Shown: positions 30,411 through 39,440, counted from the stretch's first letter. The stretch: DNA of 64,000 bases from Akkermansia muciniphila (GCF_040616545.1 NZ_CP156688.1:1612001-1676000), one strand, 5' to 3'. Notes: generated by a model not told the origin, from the letters alone. Numbers and translations: made by a program.

Positions 30411-32033
30411 TCAGGCGTTGGGTGATGAGTTGAGATAGTCCAGCAAATTGCGGGCCCAGGTTTCCGAGATGCCGCGGATGGCGGCAATGGAGGCGGGGTC
30501 CGCTTTTCTGATGGCGGCCACGGATTTGAATTTTTCCAGCAGCAGGCTTTTTTTGGACGCGCTCATGCCCGGGGCGTCGTCCAGGGCGCTTTCCCTCATG
30601 CGTTTCCGGTAAAGCAGCTCGTTGTACCCGTTGGCAAACCGGTGGGCTTCGTCGCGGATGCGCTGCATGAGCTTGAGGGCTCCGGTACTGTGCGGCAGGC
30701 ACAGGGGCTGTGACTGGTGGGGGAAGAAGATTTCCTCCCGCTGCTTGGCCAGGCCCACGATGGGCATGTCCCCCAGGCCGATGGCCTCCAGGTCCGCCAG
30801 GGCGGAGGAAAGCTGGCCCTTGCCGCCGTCCACCACCACCAGGTCCGGAACCTTGATGGGGGCTTTCCCTTCCGCGCTGAGTTTCTTGAGCCACCGGTAC
30901 AGGCTCATGCCTGCGGGCCGTGACGCTACGGCCTCGCTTTCCGCCAGAATGCGGGAATAGCGCCGCCGGATGACTTCCGACATGGAGGCAAAGTCGTTTT
31001 GGCCGTCTACGGTGCGGATGCGGTAGCGGCGGTAGGCCTTGTTGTCCGGCCTGCCATTGGTGAACCGCACCATGGAGGCTACGATGTGGTTGGAGGAGAC
31101 GTTGGAAATGTCAAAGCATTCCATAATGGAGGGGGGCTCTTCCAGCCCCAGGGCCAGGCCCAGTTCCTTCATGTCCTCCACCGGGCGCACGGTGCCGGGC
31201 AGGTTGGGCGTTCCCTTCTGGAACCTCCGCGCGGGCTCCAGCACCTTGACCAGGTTGTCCCGGATGTCCCGCAGGTAGGCGGCGCGTTCAAAATCCAGCT
31301 CGTCGGAGGCCTGCATCATCTCCCGGGTCAATTCGTCCAGGGTGCTTTTTTTGCCCGTTCCTTCCAGCAGGCGCACCGCCTGGTCGAAGTTCCGGTTGTA
31401 GTCGCTGAGGGAAATGCGGCCTACACACGGAGCGGAGCAGTTGCGTATTACGTCCGCATGGCAGTGCCTGAAGTCGTTGAGGCCGGGATTCTTGACCTTG
31501 CAGGTACGCAGCCGGAAGTGCCTGTTAAGCCATTCCTGCGTGGCGTACAGCGCCTGGGAATGGACAAAGGGGCCGAAGTAGCGCGCGCCGTCATCCTTCC
31601 TCACCCTCGCCAGTTGGAAGCGCGGCATTTTCTCCCCCTTGGGTATCTTCAGCAGGGGGTAGCGCTTGTCATCCTTCATCTGGATGTTGTAATGCGGGCG
31701 GTACTGCTTGATGAGCTTGCTTTCCAGCAGAAAAGCCTCCTGGTCGTTCCTGGTTTCAAAGTAGTCGAATGACGCAATAGCATTGATGAGCGCCCGTGTC
31801 TTGTGGTTGGAGAGGGTGGCTCCCGTAGGGGAAAAGTAGTTGCCCAGGCGGCGGTGGAGGTCCTTCGCCTTGCCTACGTAAATAGTATTCCCCAGGGCGT
31901 CTTTCATGATGTAAACGCCGGGTTTATGCGGGGTTTCCCTCCAGAGTTCCTTCAGGGATGGTTTTTCACGATCTGCCACGGGCGTTATTATGCCATATGC
32001 GGCAAGAAATGAAACTGCGGAAACGTACTGCAT
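30411..32033 (-). CDS. uvrC: excinuclease ABC subunit C
   Basis: The nuclease of nucleotide excision repair, 540 residues, a little shorter than the usual 600. The order is a GIY-YIG domain (GVYIMKD, IYVGKAKDLHRRL, about residues 39-115), a Cys-containing region (CHADVIRNCSAPCVGRIS), a UVR helix pair (ELDFERAAYLRDIRDNL), the RNase H-like nuclease (ECFDISNVSSNHIVASMV, VVVDGGKGQLSSA) and a C-terminal helix-hairpin-helix (AAIRGISETWARNLLDYL). The first 25 residues before KPSLKELWRET are unusual and a later start is possible, but none with a good Shine-Dalgarno site is seen. Confidence 0.95.
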   Translation of the reverse strand: MQYVSAVSFLAAYGIITPVADREKPSLKELWRETPHKPGVYIMKDALGNTIYVGKAKDLHRRLGNYFSPTGATLSNHKTRALINAIASFDYFETRNDQEAFLLESKLIKQYRPHYNIQMKDDKRYPLLKIPKGEKMPRFQLARVRKDDGARYFGPFVHSQALYATQEWLNRHFRLRTCKVKNPGLNDFRHCHADVIRNCSAPCVGRISLSDYNRNFDQAVRLLEGTGKKSTLDELTREMMQASDELDFERAAYLRDIRDNLVKVLEPARRFQKGTPNLPGTVRPVEDMKELGLALGLEEPPSIMECFDISNVSSNHIVASMVRFTNGRPDNKAYRRYRIRTVDGQNDFASMSEVIRRRYSRILAESEAVASRPAGMSLYRWLKKLSAEGKAPIKVPDLVVVDGGKGQLSSALADLEAIGLGDMPIVGLAKQREEIFFPHQSQPLCLPHSTGALKLMQRIRDEAHRFANGYNELLYRKRMRESALDDAPGMSASKKSLLLEKFKSVAAIRKADPASIAAIRGISETWARNLLDYLNSSPNA

Positions 32034-32047
32034 TACGGCTACTTGGC

Positions 32048-32075
32048 TTGCCTAGGAAGACATCTTCTGTATAAT
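32048..32075 (+). promoter_or_regulatory. sigma70-type promoter of the exbB operon
   Basis: TTGCCT (32048-32053), 16 nt, then a perfect TATAAT (32070-32075). Transcription would start near 32082, leaving a leader of about 10 nt before the exbB ATG at 32092. Confidence 0.8.
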
Positions 32076-32091
32076 CCCCTACGTCTTTTGT

Positions 32092-32874
32092 ATGAATCCT
32101 GTACCGTTTACCACGCTGGCTGCCGCCATGGACTTTGTGGTGGGAGATAGAAACTATCCCCTCTCCGAGCTGTTTATGAAGGGTGGCTTCATCATGTGGC
32201 CGCTGCTCCTGTTGTCCATCGCCGGAGTGGTGGTGCTGGTCATGTGCTGTTTTTCCACCCGCGCCTCCGCCGTTCTGCCTACCAAGCTGGTGGAGCAGGC
32301 GGAATCCTTCATCCGCAAGAGGGATTACACGGGGCTGTCCATCCTTTGCAAGGATGGGGACTCCTGCTACGCGCGCGTGATGCTGACGGTGGCCAGTTTC
32401 ATGCTGCGCAACCCTTCCGCCCAGTTTGAAGAGGTGAGGGAAATAGCCGCTGCGGAAGGCGGGCGGCAGGCGGGCTTCCTGAGCCGCCAGATATCCTGGC
32501 TCTCGGACATCGGCGCGCTGGCCCCCATGCTCGGGCTGCTGGGGACCGTGGTCGGGATGATGAAAACCTTCTTTGAGATCGCCAACGGTGATTTCTCCGG
32601 CGGCAAGCAGCGCATTGACATGGCGGGTGGCGTGGCGGAAGCCCTGATCACCACGGCGGGCGGCCTGATGCTGGGCATTCCAGCCATCCTGGCGTATGTA
32701 TACTTCCGCAGCCGGGTGCACAAGCGCGTGGGGGACCTGGAAGCCGCGGTGACGCACAGCGTTTCCGTAGTCGCCACCCAGCTCCAGAAGCCGCGTGCCG
32801 GGGCGTTCCATGAGGAGGAACTACCCAGGGTGCCCGTGGACCCCACCTCCCTGCGCGACGTGCGCGGGCTTTAA
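32092..32874 (+). CDS. exbB: ExbB/TolQ/MotA family proton-channel protein
   Basis: A 260-residue inner-membrane protein with the family's three membrane helices: one after MKGGFIMWPLLLLSIAGVVV, and the pair at ISDIGALAPMLGLLGTVVGMM and ALITTAGGLMLGIPAILAYVYF. The conserved LGLLGTVVGM signature and the Thr-rich third helix line the proton path. It heads an operon with exbD (36-bp gap) and a periplasmic TPR protein. No tonB gene is next to it. Confidence 0.9.
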   Translation: MNPVPFTTLAAAMDFVVGDRNYPLSELFMKGGFIMWPLLLLSIAGVVVLVMCCFSTRASAVLPTKLVEQAESFIRKRDYTGLSILCKDGDSCYARVMLTVASFMLRNPSAQFEEVREIAAAEGGRQAGFLSRQISWLSDIGALAPMLGLLGTVVGMMKTFFEIANGDFSGGKQRIDMAGGVAEALITTAGGLMLGIPAILAYVYFRSRVHKRVGDLEAAVTHSVSVVATQLQKPRAGAFHEEELPRVPVDPTSLRDVRGL

Positions 32875-32910
32875 CAGGAAGCGGCTCCGCTCCCAACACC
32901 GGAACAACGT

Positions 32911-33357
32911 ATGAAATTCCATTATAAAATGCCCAATCCCATCGGGTTCCAGCTGGCTCCCATGCTGGATATTGTTTTTCTGCTGCTGGTGTTTTTCATC
33001 GTGACCCAGACGTTTGAGGACGACGAGCCGGACCTTTCCATCAACCTCCCCTCCGCGGAGACTCCCAAGCCCGGTGAAAGCGTTTCCAATGAAATTACCG
33101 TGAATATCCGGAAGGACGGCACGGTGGTCATCAACCGCCAGCCGTACACCATGCCGCAGCTGGAAGACAAGCTTCTTTCCGTCGCCCGGCTGGATAAAAC
33201 CATGCTCGTCCGCATCCGCGTGGATGAAAAGGCGGAATCCGGCGTGGTGGTGCATGTGATGGACGCCTGCCTGAAGGCCGGCCTGAACAACGTTTCCTTT
33301 TCCACGCGGCCCCCGGCTCCGTCTTCCGTTAATGTTTCCAATCCCCAAGCTTCATGA
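32911..33357 (+). CDS. exbD: ExbD/TolR family protein
   Basis: A 148-residue protein with one membrane helix near residue 15-35 (LAPMLDIVFLLLVFFIVTQ), including the essential Asp that takes part in proton flow, followed by a periplasmic domain with INLPSAETPKPGES and VTVNIRKDGTVVINRQ-like strands. Its stop overlaps the ATG of the TPR gene by 4 nt, so the two are translationally coupled. Confidence 0.9.
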   Translation: MKFHYKMPNPIGFQLAPMLDIVFLLLVFFIVTQTFEDDEPDLSINLPSAETPKPGESVSNEITVNIRKDGTVVINRQPYTMPQLEDKLLSVARLDKTMLVRIRVDEKAESGVVVHVMDACLKAGLNNVSFSTRPPAPSSVNVSNPQAS

Positions 33358-35786
33358 AAGCGTTCCTTTTCGTCAATGCAGGTTTAATGGCCCTGGCCGC
33401 GTTTGCCGCCGCACAGGAGAACATTCCGGATGCCGCTCCCGTACCGGACGGCCCGCTGGTCGCCAATCCGGAGCAGGATACCCTGGACATGGCGGACATG
33501 CTGTACAAGCAGGCCCAGGAGCCTGCCATGAAGGGGAATCCGCAGGAACACGCCCGCCTGCTTGACCTGAGCCTGCGCAAGTATCTGGAATTTGCCCAGC
33601 GTTTCCCCCAGTCCGCCCAGGCCCCTCTGGCGGAGTACCGCGCCGCCATGTGCCTCACGGAGCTTGGAAGGAAGGCGGACGCGCATGGCCTGTTCCGCAG
33701 GCTTACCCAGACGGGCACCCCGGCTTTGGTCGCCGCTTCCGCCTACCGGCTGGCTACGGACGCTTCCGCTGCCGGGGAAACGGAAAAGGCCATCCAGTAT
33801 TACCAGCTCGTGGTCCGCAATGCGGAACAGAATGATTTGAAGGTGGACGCGCAGTACCGCCTGGGGCGCCTCTTCCTCTCCAGCGGGAATCCGGAGGCCG
33901 CCGCCACCATGTTCTGCGCGGTGATGGGCAACCCGCAGGCTGACGGAAAATTCGTGCTGGTGTCCCGGATGGGGTATGCCGCCCTGTGCGCGGATACGGG
34001 CCGCCTGGGCGAGGCCTATTCCGAATACCGCAAGGTGCTGGAGACGCCCGGCGTGGATGACCGTAACCGGGGCATTGCCACCCTGCAGGCCGCCATGCTG
34101 GCTACCAAGCTGAAGAAGACCGCGGAAGCCCAGGGCCTATACGAACGGCTTTTGAAGGACGAGTCCCTGAAGGAAATGGCTCCGGAGGCCCGCATGGGGC
34201 TGCTCCTGGGACTGTACGACATGGGCAAGTACAAGGAAATCCTGTCCCAGTACGCGCAGCAGAAGGACATGAAGATGCCGACCAAGGAAGGAGAAGTACG
34301 CCTCCTGATGCTGCTGGGCCAGTCGGCCTACAAGCTGAAGGAGTACCAGAAGGCGGCGGATTTCTTCCTGGAAGCGGAAAAGGCCGTTCCCTACACGCAG
34401 GAAGCCATGCAGGCCTCCTTTTACCGCCTGATGTGCTATAATGAACTCAAGCAGAAAGACCTTCCGCAGCGCGCGCAGAGTTTCCTGAACCATTATGCCA
34501 AGGCTTTCCCGACCAGTGAGCTGCATGACCTCGTGCGCCTGATGGCCGCGGAGAATCTGTTTAACAGCAGTCCGGCGGATGCCGCCCGGTTTTACGCCAG
34601 CATTGATTTTGACAAGCTGCCTCCCAAGATGCGTGCGGACATCCTTTACAAGAGCGCTTGGGCCATCGCCCAGGCCGGGAACCGGGAAGCGGCCGCCACG
34701 CTGTTGACGGATTTCATCAGCAAGTACCCGCAGGACCCCCGCATTTGCGAGGCGCTGACTCTGCGCGGAGACATGTATGCCAAGACCAGGAAGGAGGCGG
34801 AAGCCCTGATGGACTTTGACCGGGTGATCGCGCGCTGGCCCAAGGAGGAATCCGCCGCCGCCGCATGGCAGCGTGCGGCCCAGATTTACGCGGGACGCCA
34901 GGATATGGTGAACATGGCGAAGTACTATGAAGGCCTGATCCAGAACTTCCCGAAGGCGTCCCCCGCCGCGCTGGCGGAAGCCCACTTCCTGCTGGGCCGC
35001 GCGGCGTTTGACCAGGGGGATTTCAAATCCTCCATCAGCCACATGGCGGAAGCCAAGACGCTGGACCCCCAGAAATACGGAGAACAGGTGAACGTGCTTT
35101 CCGTCCTGTCCTACCACAAGCTCCAGGACGTGAAAAAATTGAAGGAAGCCCTGGAAACCCTCCAGAAGGAGAACCCCTCAGCCGTAGCCCGCGTGCCGGA
35201 CGTCATTCCCGCGTGGCTGGGCCTTCAGGCCTATGGCATGAAGGATCTGGAAACGGCGGACAAGTACATGACCTGGGCCACCCAGAACGACCAGCTCCAG
35301 AATGTGAAGAAGGTGATCTGGCGCAATCTGGCGAAGGTGCGGCTGGCCCTCAAGAAGTATGACCGCGCCCTGGTGGCCTCCAACAATTTCCTGAAAGATG
35401 AAGACCAGCCCTACCGCCGGGCGGACGGCTTGCTGGACAAGGCTTCCATCCAGCTGGGGCTTGGCAGGTATGCGGACGCCCGGAAGACGGCGGAGGAGGC
35501 GCTGGCGCTGGGAGTGGAAGGCCCCCTGATGGCCTCCCTGAAAATCGTTCTTGGAGACATATCCTATGCGGAGAAAAAGTTTGATGAAGCGGCCAAGTAT
35601 TATGGCGTCACGGCTGAATTGTTTGTCAATGACGCCGAACTGAAGCCCAAGGCCCTGTTCAAGGCGGCGGAAGCGCTGGACAAGGCCGGCCGCAAGTCGG
35701 AGGCTTCCCAGTACCGGGCGCGCCTGCAAAAGGAGTTCCCGGATTGGAAGCAGGATGAAGATTCACTGCCGCCGGACGCCCGCTAG
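33354..35786 (+). CDS. large periplasmic tetratricopeptide-repeat protein
   Basis: An 810-residue protein with a signal peptide (MKAFLFVNAGLMALAAFAAA) and TPR-like helix pairs along nearly its whole length, for example AEYRAAMCLTELGRKADAHG, KYKEILSQYA, QSAYKLKEYQKAADFFLEAE, DILYKSAWAIAQAGNREAAA and LLGRAAFDQGDFKSSISHM. Coupling to exbD suggests a periplasmic partner of the proton channel, similar to the TPR proteins that follow ExbB-ExbD or TolQ-TolR pairs in other phyla. The client is unknown. The downstream transglycosylase starts 24 bp later. Confidence 0.85.
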   Translation: MKAFLFVNAGLMALAAFAAAQENIPDAAPVPDGPLVANPEQDTLDMADMLYKQAQEPAMKGNPQEHARLLDLSLRKYLEFAQRFPQSAQAPLAEYRAAMCLTELGRKADAHGLFRRLTQTGTPALVAASAYRLATDASAAGETEKAIQYYQLVVRNAEQNDLKVDAQYRLGRLFLSSGNPEAAATMFCAVMGNPQADGKFVLVSRMGYAALCADTGRLGEAYSEYRKVLETPGVDDRNRGIATLQAAMLATKLKKTAEAQGLYERLLKDESLKEMAPEARMGLLLGLYDMGKYKEILSQYAQQKDMKMPTKEGEVRLLMLLGQSAYKLKEYQKAADFFLEAEKAVPYTQEAMQASFYRLMCYNELKQKDLPQRAQSFLNHYAKAFPTSELHDLVRLMAAENLFNSSPADAARFYASIDFDKLPPKMRADILYKSAWAIAQAGNREAAATLLTDFISKYPQDPRICEALTLRGDMYAKTRKEAEALMDFDRVIARWPKEESAAAAWQRAAQIYAGRQDMVNMAKYYEGLIQNFPKASPAALAEAHFLLGRAAFDQGDFKSSISHMAEAKTLDPQKYGEQVNVLSVLSYHKLQDVKKLKEALETLQKENPSAVARVPDVIPAWLGLQAYGMKDLETADKYMTWATQNDQLQNVKKVIWRNLAKVRLALKKYDRALVASNNFLKDEDQPYRRADGLLDKASIQLGLGRYADARKTAEEALALGVEGPLMASLKIVLGDISYAEKKFDEAAKYYGVTAELFVNDAELKPKALFKAAEALDKAGRKSEASQYRARLQKEFPDWKQDEDSLPPDAR

Positions 35787-35809
35787 GCGTCCGGATCATT
35801 GGAACCGGA

Positions 35810-37600
35810 ATGGAAAACAGGCGCAAAAGATGGTATGATCTGTTCGGATTGCTCCCGCGCAATCTGGGACGCATGCTGCTGTGGCTGGGGCTCATTCCCA
35901 TTGCGTTCGTCATCGTTCTGCTCGTGTACGCCTGGAGAGCGGACCAGTATGAACTGGACGAAGTGCTGGCACCGCTGGAAAATTGCGCCGCTTATGACCG
36001 CAACGGCCAGTGGATAGGCACCCTGACGGACCATGACCGGGTGTACGTGGCCCGCAATGAACTGCCGGACAATCTGGTGAATGCCTTCATTGCACGGGAG
36101 GATGAAGCCTTTTTCGATCACGGTGGCATCGTGTACTCCTCCATTATCCGCTCCATCTGCCGGAACCTCACCACGCTGTCCTATGCGCAGGGAGCGTCCA
36201 CCATCACGATGCAACTGGCGCGGAACTGTTATGAACTGGGGGGAAAGACCCTGGACCGCAAGATTCTGGAAATGGCCGTGGCGCGCCGCATTGAAGGCAA
36301 GTATTCCAAGGATGAAATTCTGACGGCCTACCTGAACCGCATTTACTTTGGCCAGCAGTGCTACGGCATCGCCCAGGCGGCTGACCTGTACTTCGGTAAA
36401 AAAGTGGCGGATCTCACGCTGGCGGAGTGCGCCACGCTGGCCGGGCTGGTACGCGGGCCGTCCATTTACAACCCCGTTTACAGCCCGGACGCGGCCGTGA
36501 AGGTGCGCAACGCCACGCTGGAAAGGATGCTGGAATGCAATTTCATCACTCAGGAGCAATTATGGCAGGCATCCCGTGAGCCGATGACGGTAGCGGGAGA
36601 GAAGGAGGCCCGGCCCGGCTCATACCCCATCCTGGTCATTTCCCGTGAATTGAGGGACATGGACTGCTGCGACGAGCAGGAGGGGACGTCCAGCATTTTT
36701 GTGATGACCACGCTGGATCTGGAAGTCCAGCGCATGGTGGAGGAAATAAGCGAGCCCCTGCTGGCGGAGCTGGAACATTCCCCCGTGTGGGCCGGACTGC
36801 CCAGGAGGGTGGACAACCAGCTAAAGAACTGCGTGCAGGCGGCCGTTCTGTGCGTGGACTCCCGCAAGGGGGACCTGCTGGCCGTGACGGGCGGACGCTC
36901 CGCCCTGGACGGCGTGGACCGGTGGCAGGCCATGGTGATGCCCGGGGACCTCTTCACCCCCATTGTCAACGTATGTGCCGTGGACCAGCGCAGAACCGTC
37001 ATCCGCAGCAGTCCGGAAGTCACCGGGCGCGGGGTAGGGTTCAATACGGTGATAGAAACGGCGCAAAAAGCCGGATACAAGGTGGACCTTCCCCGTTCCC
37101 CCGACCTGTATGCCGGGAGGTTCCGCGCCCCTCTGGCGCAAGCCGTCAATGCGCTGTACCTGATCGGCAGCGACGGGCGCAACGTGCAGATCTCCTCCGT
37201 CCGGCAGGTAGGCACCACCAAGAAGAACCTGGTGATGGTGAATGCGCCCTCTCCGGAGGAAAGCCGCCGTGAAATCCTGCCGCGTGAATCAGCCCATCTG
37301 GTGGCCGCGCTGCCTCCCTTCCGTTATGACGAACGCTCCAGGAAGACATTCGTCAATGTCAGGCTGCCGGAGAACACCGGGAATTTCTCCGCCGTCATGG
37401 GGCGTTATTTTACGGTGTTCGTCTGGGTGGGCTTTGACTCCCCGGAGGAGGCCGTTTATAAAAAGAAGGGGGTGGCCGCCGCGCTGGCAAAAACCACTGC
37501 CGCGCTGGCCGGGGAAGTATATGACCGGACGGAAGAAAACCGGAGGAAAGCCGTTCAGGAACGGAAGGAGAAGGAAGCCCCTGCGGAGCAGGATTCCTGA
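35810..37600 (+). CDS. GT51 peptidoglycan glycosyltransferase with degenerate transpeptidase domain
   Basis: A 596-residue class A PBP-like protein. After a membrane helix (about residues 20-43) the GT51 domain has EDEAFFDHGG (catalytic Glu97), GASTITMQLARN, RKILEMAVARRIEGKYSKDEILTAYLN and FGKKVADLTLAECA, so glycan-chain polymerisation should be possible. The C-terminal half follows the PBP layout, but the active-site S-x-x-K reads D380-L-F-T383 within MPGDLFTP, and the later KTG position reads NTGN. The transpeptidase is therefore predicted to be inactive. It lies 24 bp after the TPR gene and may belong to the exbB operon. Confidence 0.88.
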   Translation: MENRRKRWYDLFGLLPRNLGRMLLWLGLIPIAFVIVLLVYAWRADQYELDEVLAPLENCAAYDRNGQWIGTLTDHDRVYVARNELPDNLVNAFIAREDEAFFDHGGIVYSSIIRSICRNLTTLSYAQGASTITMQLARNCYELGGKTLDRKILEMAVARRIEGKYSKDEILTAYLNRIYFGQQCYGIAQAADLYFGKKVADLTLAECATLAGLVRGPSIYNPVYSPDAAVKVRNATLERMLECNFITQEQLWQASREPMTVAGEKEARPGSYPILVISRELRDMDCCDEQEGTSSIFVMTTLDLEVQRMVEEISEPLLAELEHSPVWAGLPRRVDNQLKNCVQAAVLCVDSRKGDLLAVTGGRSALDGVDRWQAMVMPGDLFTPIVNVCAVDQRRTVIRSSPEVTGRGVGFNTVIETAQKAGYKVDLPRSPDLYAGRFRAPLAQAVNALYLIGSDGRNVQISSVRQVGTTKKNLVMVNAPSPEESRREILPRESAHLVAALPPFRYDERSRKTFVNVRLPENTGNFSAVMGRYFTVFVWVGFDSPEEAVYKKKGVAAALAKTTAALAGEVYDRTEENRRKAVQERKEKEAPAEQDS

Positions 37601-37633
37601 CGGAAGCAAATTTTCTACAATAGACCACATATC

Positions 37634-38398
37634 ATGAACCACTCACCTGAAATGACCACGGCCATTCTGGCCGCCAAATCCGCCGGAGCCTTCCTGAAAA
37701 AGCATTTTTATGACAGCAAGAAGGTGGATGAAGCCAGCCAGAATGACATCAAGCTGGAGCTGGACAAGCTTTCCCAGAAACTGATTACGGAGGAAATCCT
37801 CTCCGTGTTCCCCACTCATGCCGTTCTGGGCGAGGAAGGGTATACCGGGAACCGCGACAGTGAATACGAATGGATTGTGGACCCCATTGACGGGACGGTG
37901 AATTACTTTTACACCATTCCCTGGTTCTGCGTCTCCATCGCCCTGCGCCGCCGCGGGGAAGTGGTGCTGGGCGTGATTTACGATCCCATGATGGACGAAT
38001 GCTGGCATGTGGAAAAGGGAGGAATTCCGTACATGAATGACCACCCCATGCATTGCAGCCGCCGGGAACGCATGGCGGAGGCCGTGGTGTTTGTGGGGCA
38101 CGGCAAGACGGACGGTTCCAAGGAAAAGGGGATTGAACGTTTTGCCAAAATAGCCTGGCAGGTGCGCAAGGTGCGCAACAACGGCTCCGCCGCGCTGGCT
38201 CTGGCGTACATTGCCTGCGGCAGGTTTGACGCCTATGTGGAAAGTGTCATTTCCATCTGGGACATCGCCGCCGGCGCTCTGCTGGTGGAGGCCGCCGGAG
38301 GAAAAGTGATTCTGGAACCCCGGGAGGATAATCCGGAACAGTTTGCCATCATCGCCTGGAACGGCCGCATCCCGATTGTGGAGGCGCTGAACGAATAA
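37634..38398 (+). CDS. inositol monophosphatase family protein
   Basis: A 254-residue Mg-dependent phosphatase with all metal-site motifs: GEEGY (for GEE), DPIDGTVNY, and WDIAAGALLVEAAGG. Substrates in this family include inositol-1-phosphate, histidinol phosphate and 3'-phosphoadenosine 5'-phosphate; the sequence alone does not separate these. It follows the transglycosylase by 33 bp and precedes ispF by 20 bp. Confidence 0.9.
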   Translation: MNHSPEMTTAILAAKSAGAFLKKHFYDSKKVDEASQNDIKLELDKLSQKLITEEILSVFPTHAVLGEEGYTGNRDSEYEWIVDPIDGTVNYFYTIPWFCVSIALRRRGEVVLGVIYDPMMDECWHVEKGGIPYMNDHPMHCSRRERMAEAVVFVGHGKTDGSKEKGIERFAKIAWQVRKVRNNGSAALALAYIACGRFDAYVESVISIWDIAAGALLVEAAGGKVILEPREDNPEQFAIIAWNGRIPIVEALNE

Positions 38399-38418
38399 CC
38401 TGAACAAACTGCCTCAGT

Positions 38419-38928
38419 ATGAAAGACATGATTGCCCTGACCGGGCTGGGATATGATATCCACCGTTTTGCGGAAGTCCCGCGGCCCCTGATGCTGGGGG
38501 GCGTGCACATTCCTTCCGCCCGCGGGCTGGACGGCCATTCCGATGCGGACGTCCTGTGCCATGCCGTTGCAGACGCATTGCTCGGCGCGGCCGGACTGCC
38601 GGACATCGGGTACTGGTTCCCGCCGGGAGACCCCTCCTGCAAGGATATTCCTTCTCTGGAAATCGTGGCGAAGGCCGTTTCCCTGATCCGTGAGCGCGGC
38701 GGCCGCGTGGTGAATGTGGACTCCTCCCTGATTGCGGAAGCTCCCCGCATCTCTCCCTATCTGGAACAGATGAAGGAAGCCCTGGGAAGCGCCCTGGGCA
38801 TTTCTCCGGCGCGCGTGGGAGTGAAAGCCACCACCAATGAGCAGCTCGGCGCCCTGGGGCGCCGGGAAGGCATAGCCGCGTTTGCCGTGGCGGCCATCTT
38901 GATGCCGGAAGATTTACCCACGCCATAA
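38419..38928 (+). CDS. ispF: 2-C-methyl-D-erythritol 2,4-cyclodiphosphate synthase
   Basis: Forms the cyclodiphosphate in the MEP isoprenoid pathway. The 169 residues contain GYDIHRF (zinc ligands Asp and His), the GLDGHSDADVLCHAVADALLGA block (third zinc ligand His), DIGYWFPP and KATTNEQLGALGRREGIAAFAV near the end. Codons are typical for the neighbourhood. Last gene of the forward-strand run before a 690-bp gap. Confidence 0.95.
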   Translation: MKDMIALTGLGYDIHRFAEVPRPLMLGGVHIPSARGLDGHSDADVLCHAVADALLGAAGLPDIGYWFPPGDPSCKDIPSLEIVAKAVSLIRERGGRVVNVDSSLIAEAPRISPYLEQMKEALGSALGISPARVGVKATTNEQLGALGRREGIAAFAVAAILMPEDLPTP

Positions 38929-39020
38929 CGCATCACTGCCATATTTTTGGAACCCTTCAAGCAGAAGGGGAGCATGGCTTTTTGTGCCATGGGCTGCGGG
39001 TCAGTCTGTAGAGTTTCATA

Positions 39021-39361
39021 CGGATTATGAATCCGGGGTCAACCCACAAATTTGATGGAAAATCCCTTAATGCGAATTTACCCCGGCATTTCCGGATGCT
39101 GTGCGCGTTGGAATGAAGGATTTCAGATAACTTTGTCTGAGATAATTTCCAGAGAACTATGAGGGGGATTGGAGAAGCCGGGAGGCCCTTGTTCCCAGCA
39201 GCGCGGCCACCAAAACACAGTGGAGGAACAACATACCCACGGTTTGAACGGGCCACGACCAGCTGGGAGCGGAGGCCTCCCGGCCTTCGTACTGAAATTC
39301 CTTCCGGAGCAAAGCAGGGGTGTTCTTTTCTCTTTCTCCCATGTAACGGATTCATAATCCG
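39021..39361. repeat. paired inverted 15-bp sites CGGAT-N5-ATCCG, element 1 (candidate invertible segment or MITE)
   Basis: CGGATTATGAATCCG (39021-39035) is repeated in exact inverted form as CGGATTCATAATCCG (39347-39361), enclosing 311 bp. Each copy is itself an inverted repeat with 5-bp arms. On the reverse strand a -35-like TTGACC (39042-39037) lies 1 nt inside the left site and TATGAA (39020-39015) lies just outside, so a promoter would read leftwards through the site. The enclosed DNA has no convincing gene and holds a 108-nt nested hairpin. The gap lies between ispF and yidC. No gene was recognised in the whole stretch 38929-39618. Confidence 0.75.
39177..39284. repeat. nested long inverted repeat inside element 1
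   Basis: GCCGGGAGGCC (39177-39187) pairs with GGCCTCCCGGC (39274-39284). Inside it TCCCAGC (39193-39199) pairs with GCTGGGA (39262-39268), and a further GGCC/GGCC pairing is possible. As RNA it would fold into a stable rod; as DNA it resembles the interior of a small non-autonomous element. No coding potential is seen. Confidence 0.6.
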
Positions 39362-39440
39362 CTAAGGTAGTTTCAGTGGGTGTTTTGGCATTTTCTGCCA
39401 GGCCGCTCCAATTAGCTACACAAAGATATATGACGAGAAA

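Noticed and set aside
38957-39355. Reverse-strand 132-codon frame crossing element 1
   Set aside because: It starts inside one repeat site, passes through the other and has no protein-like pattern or ribosome site.
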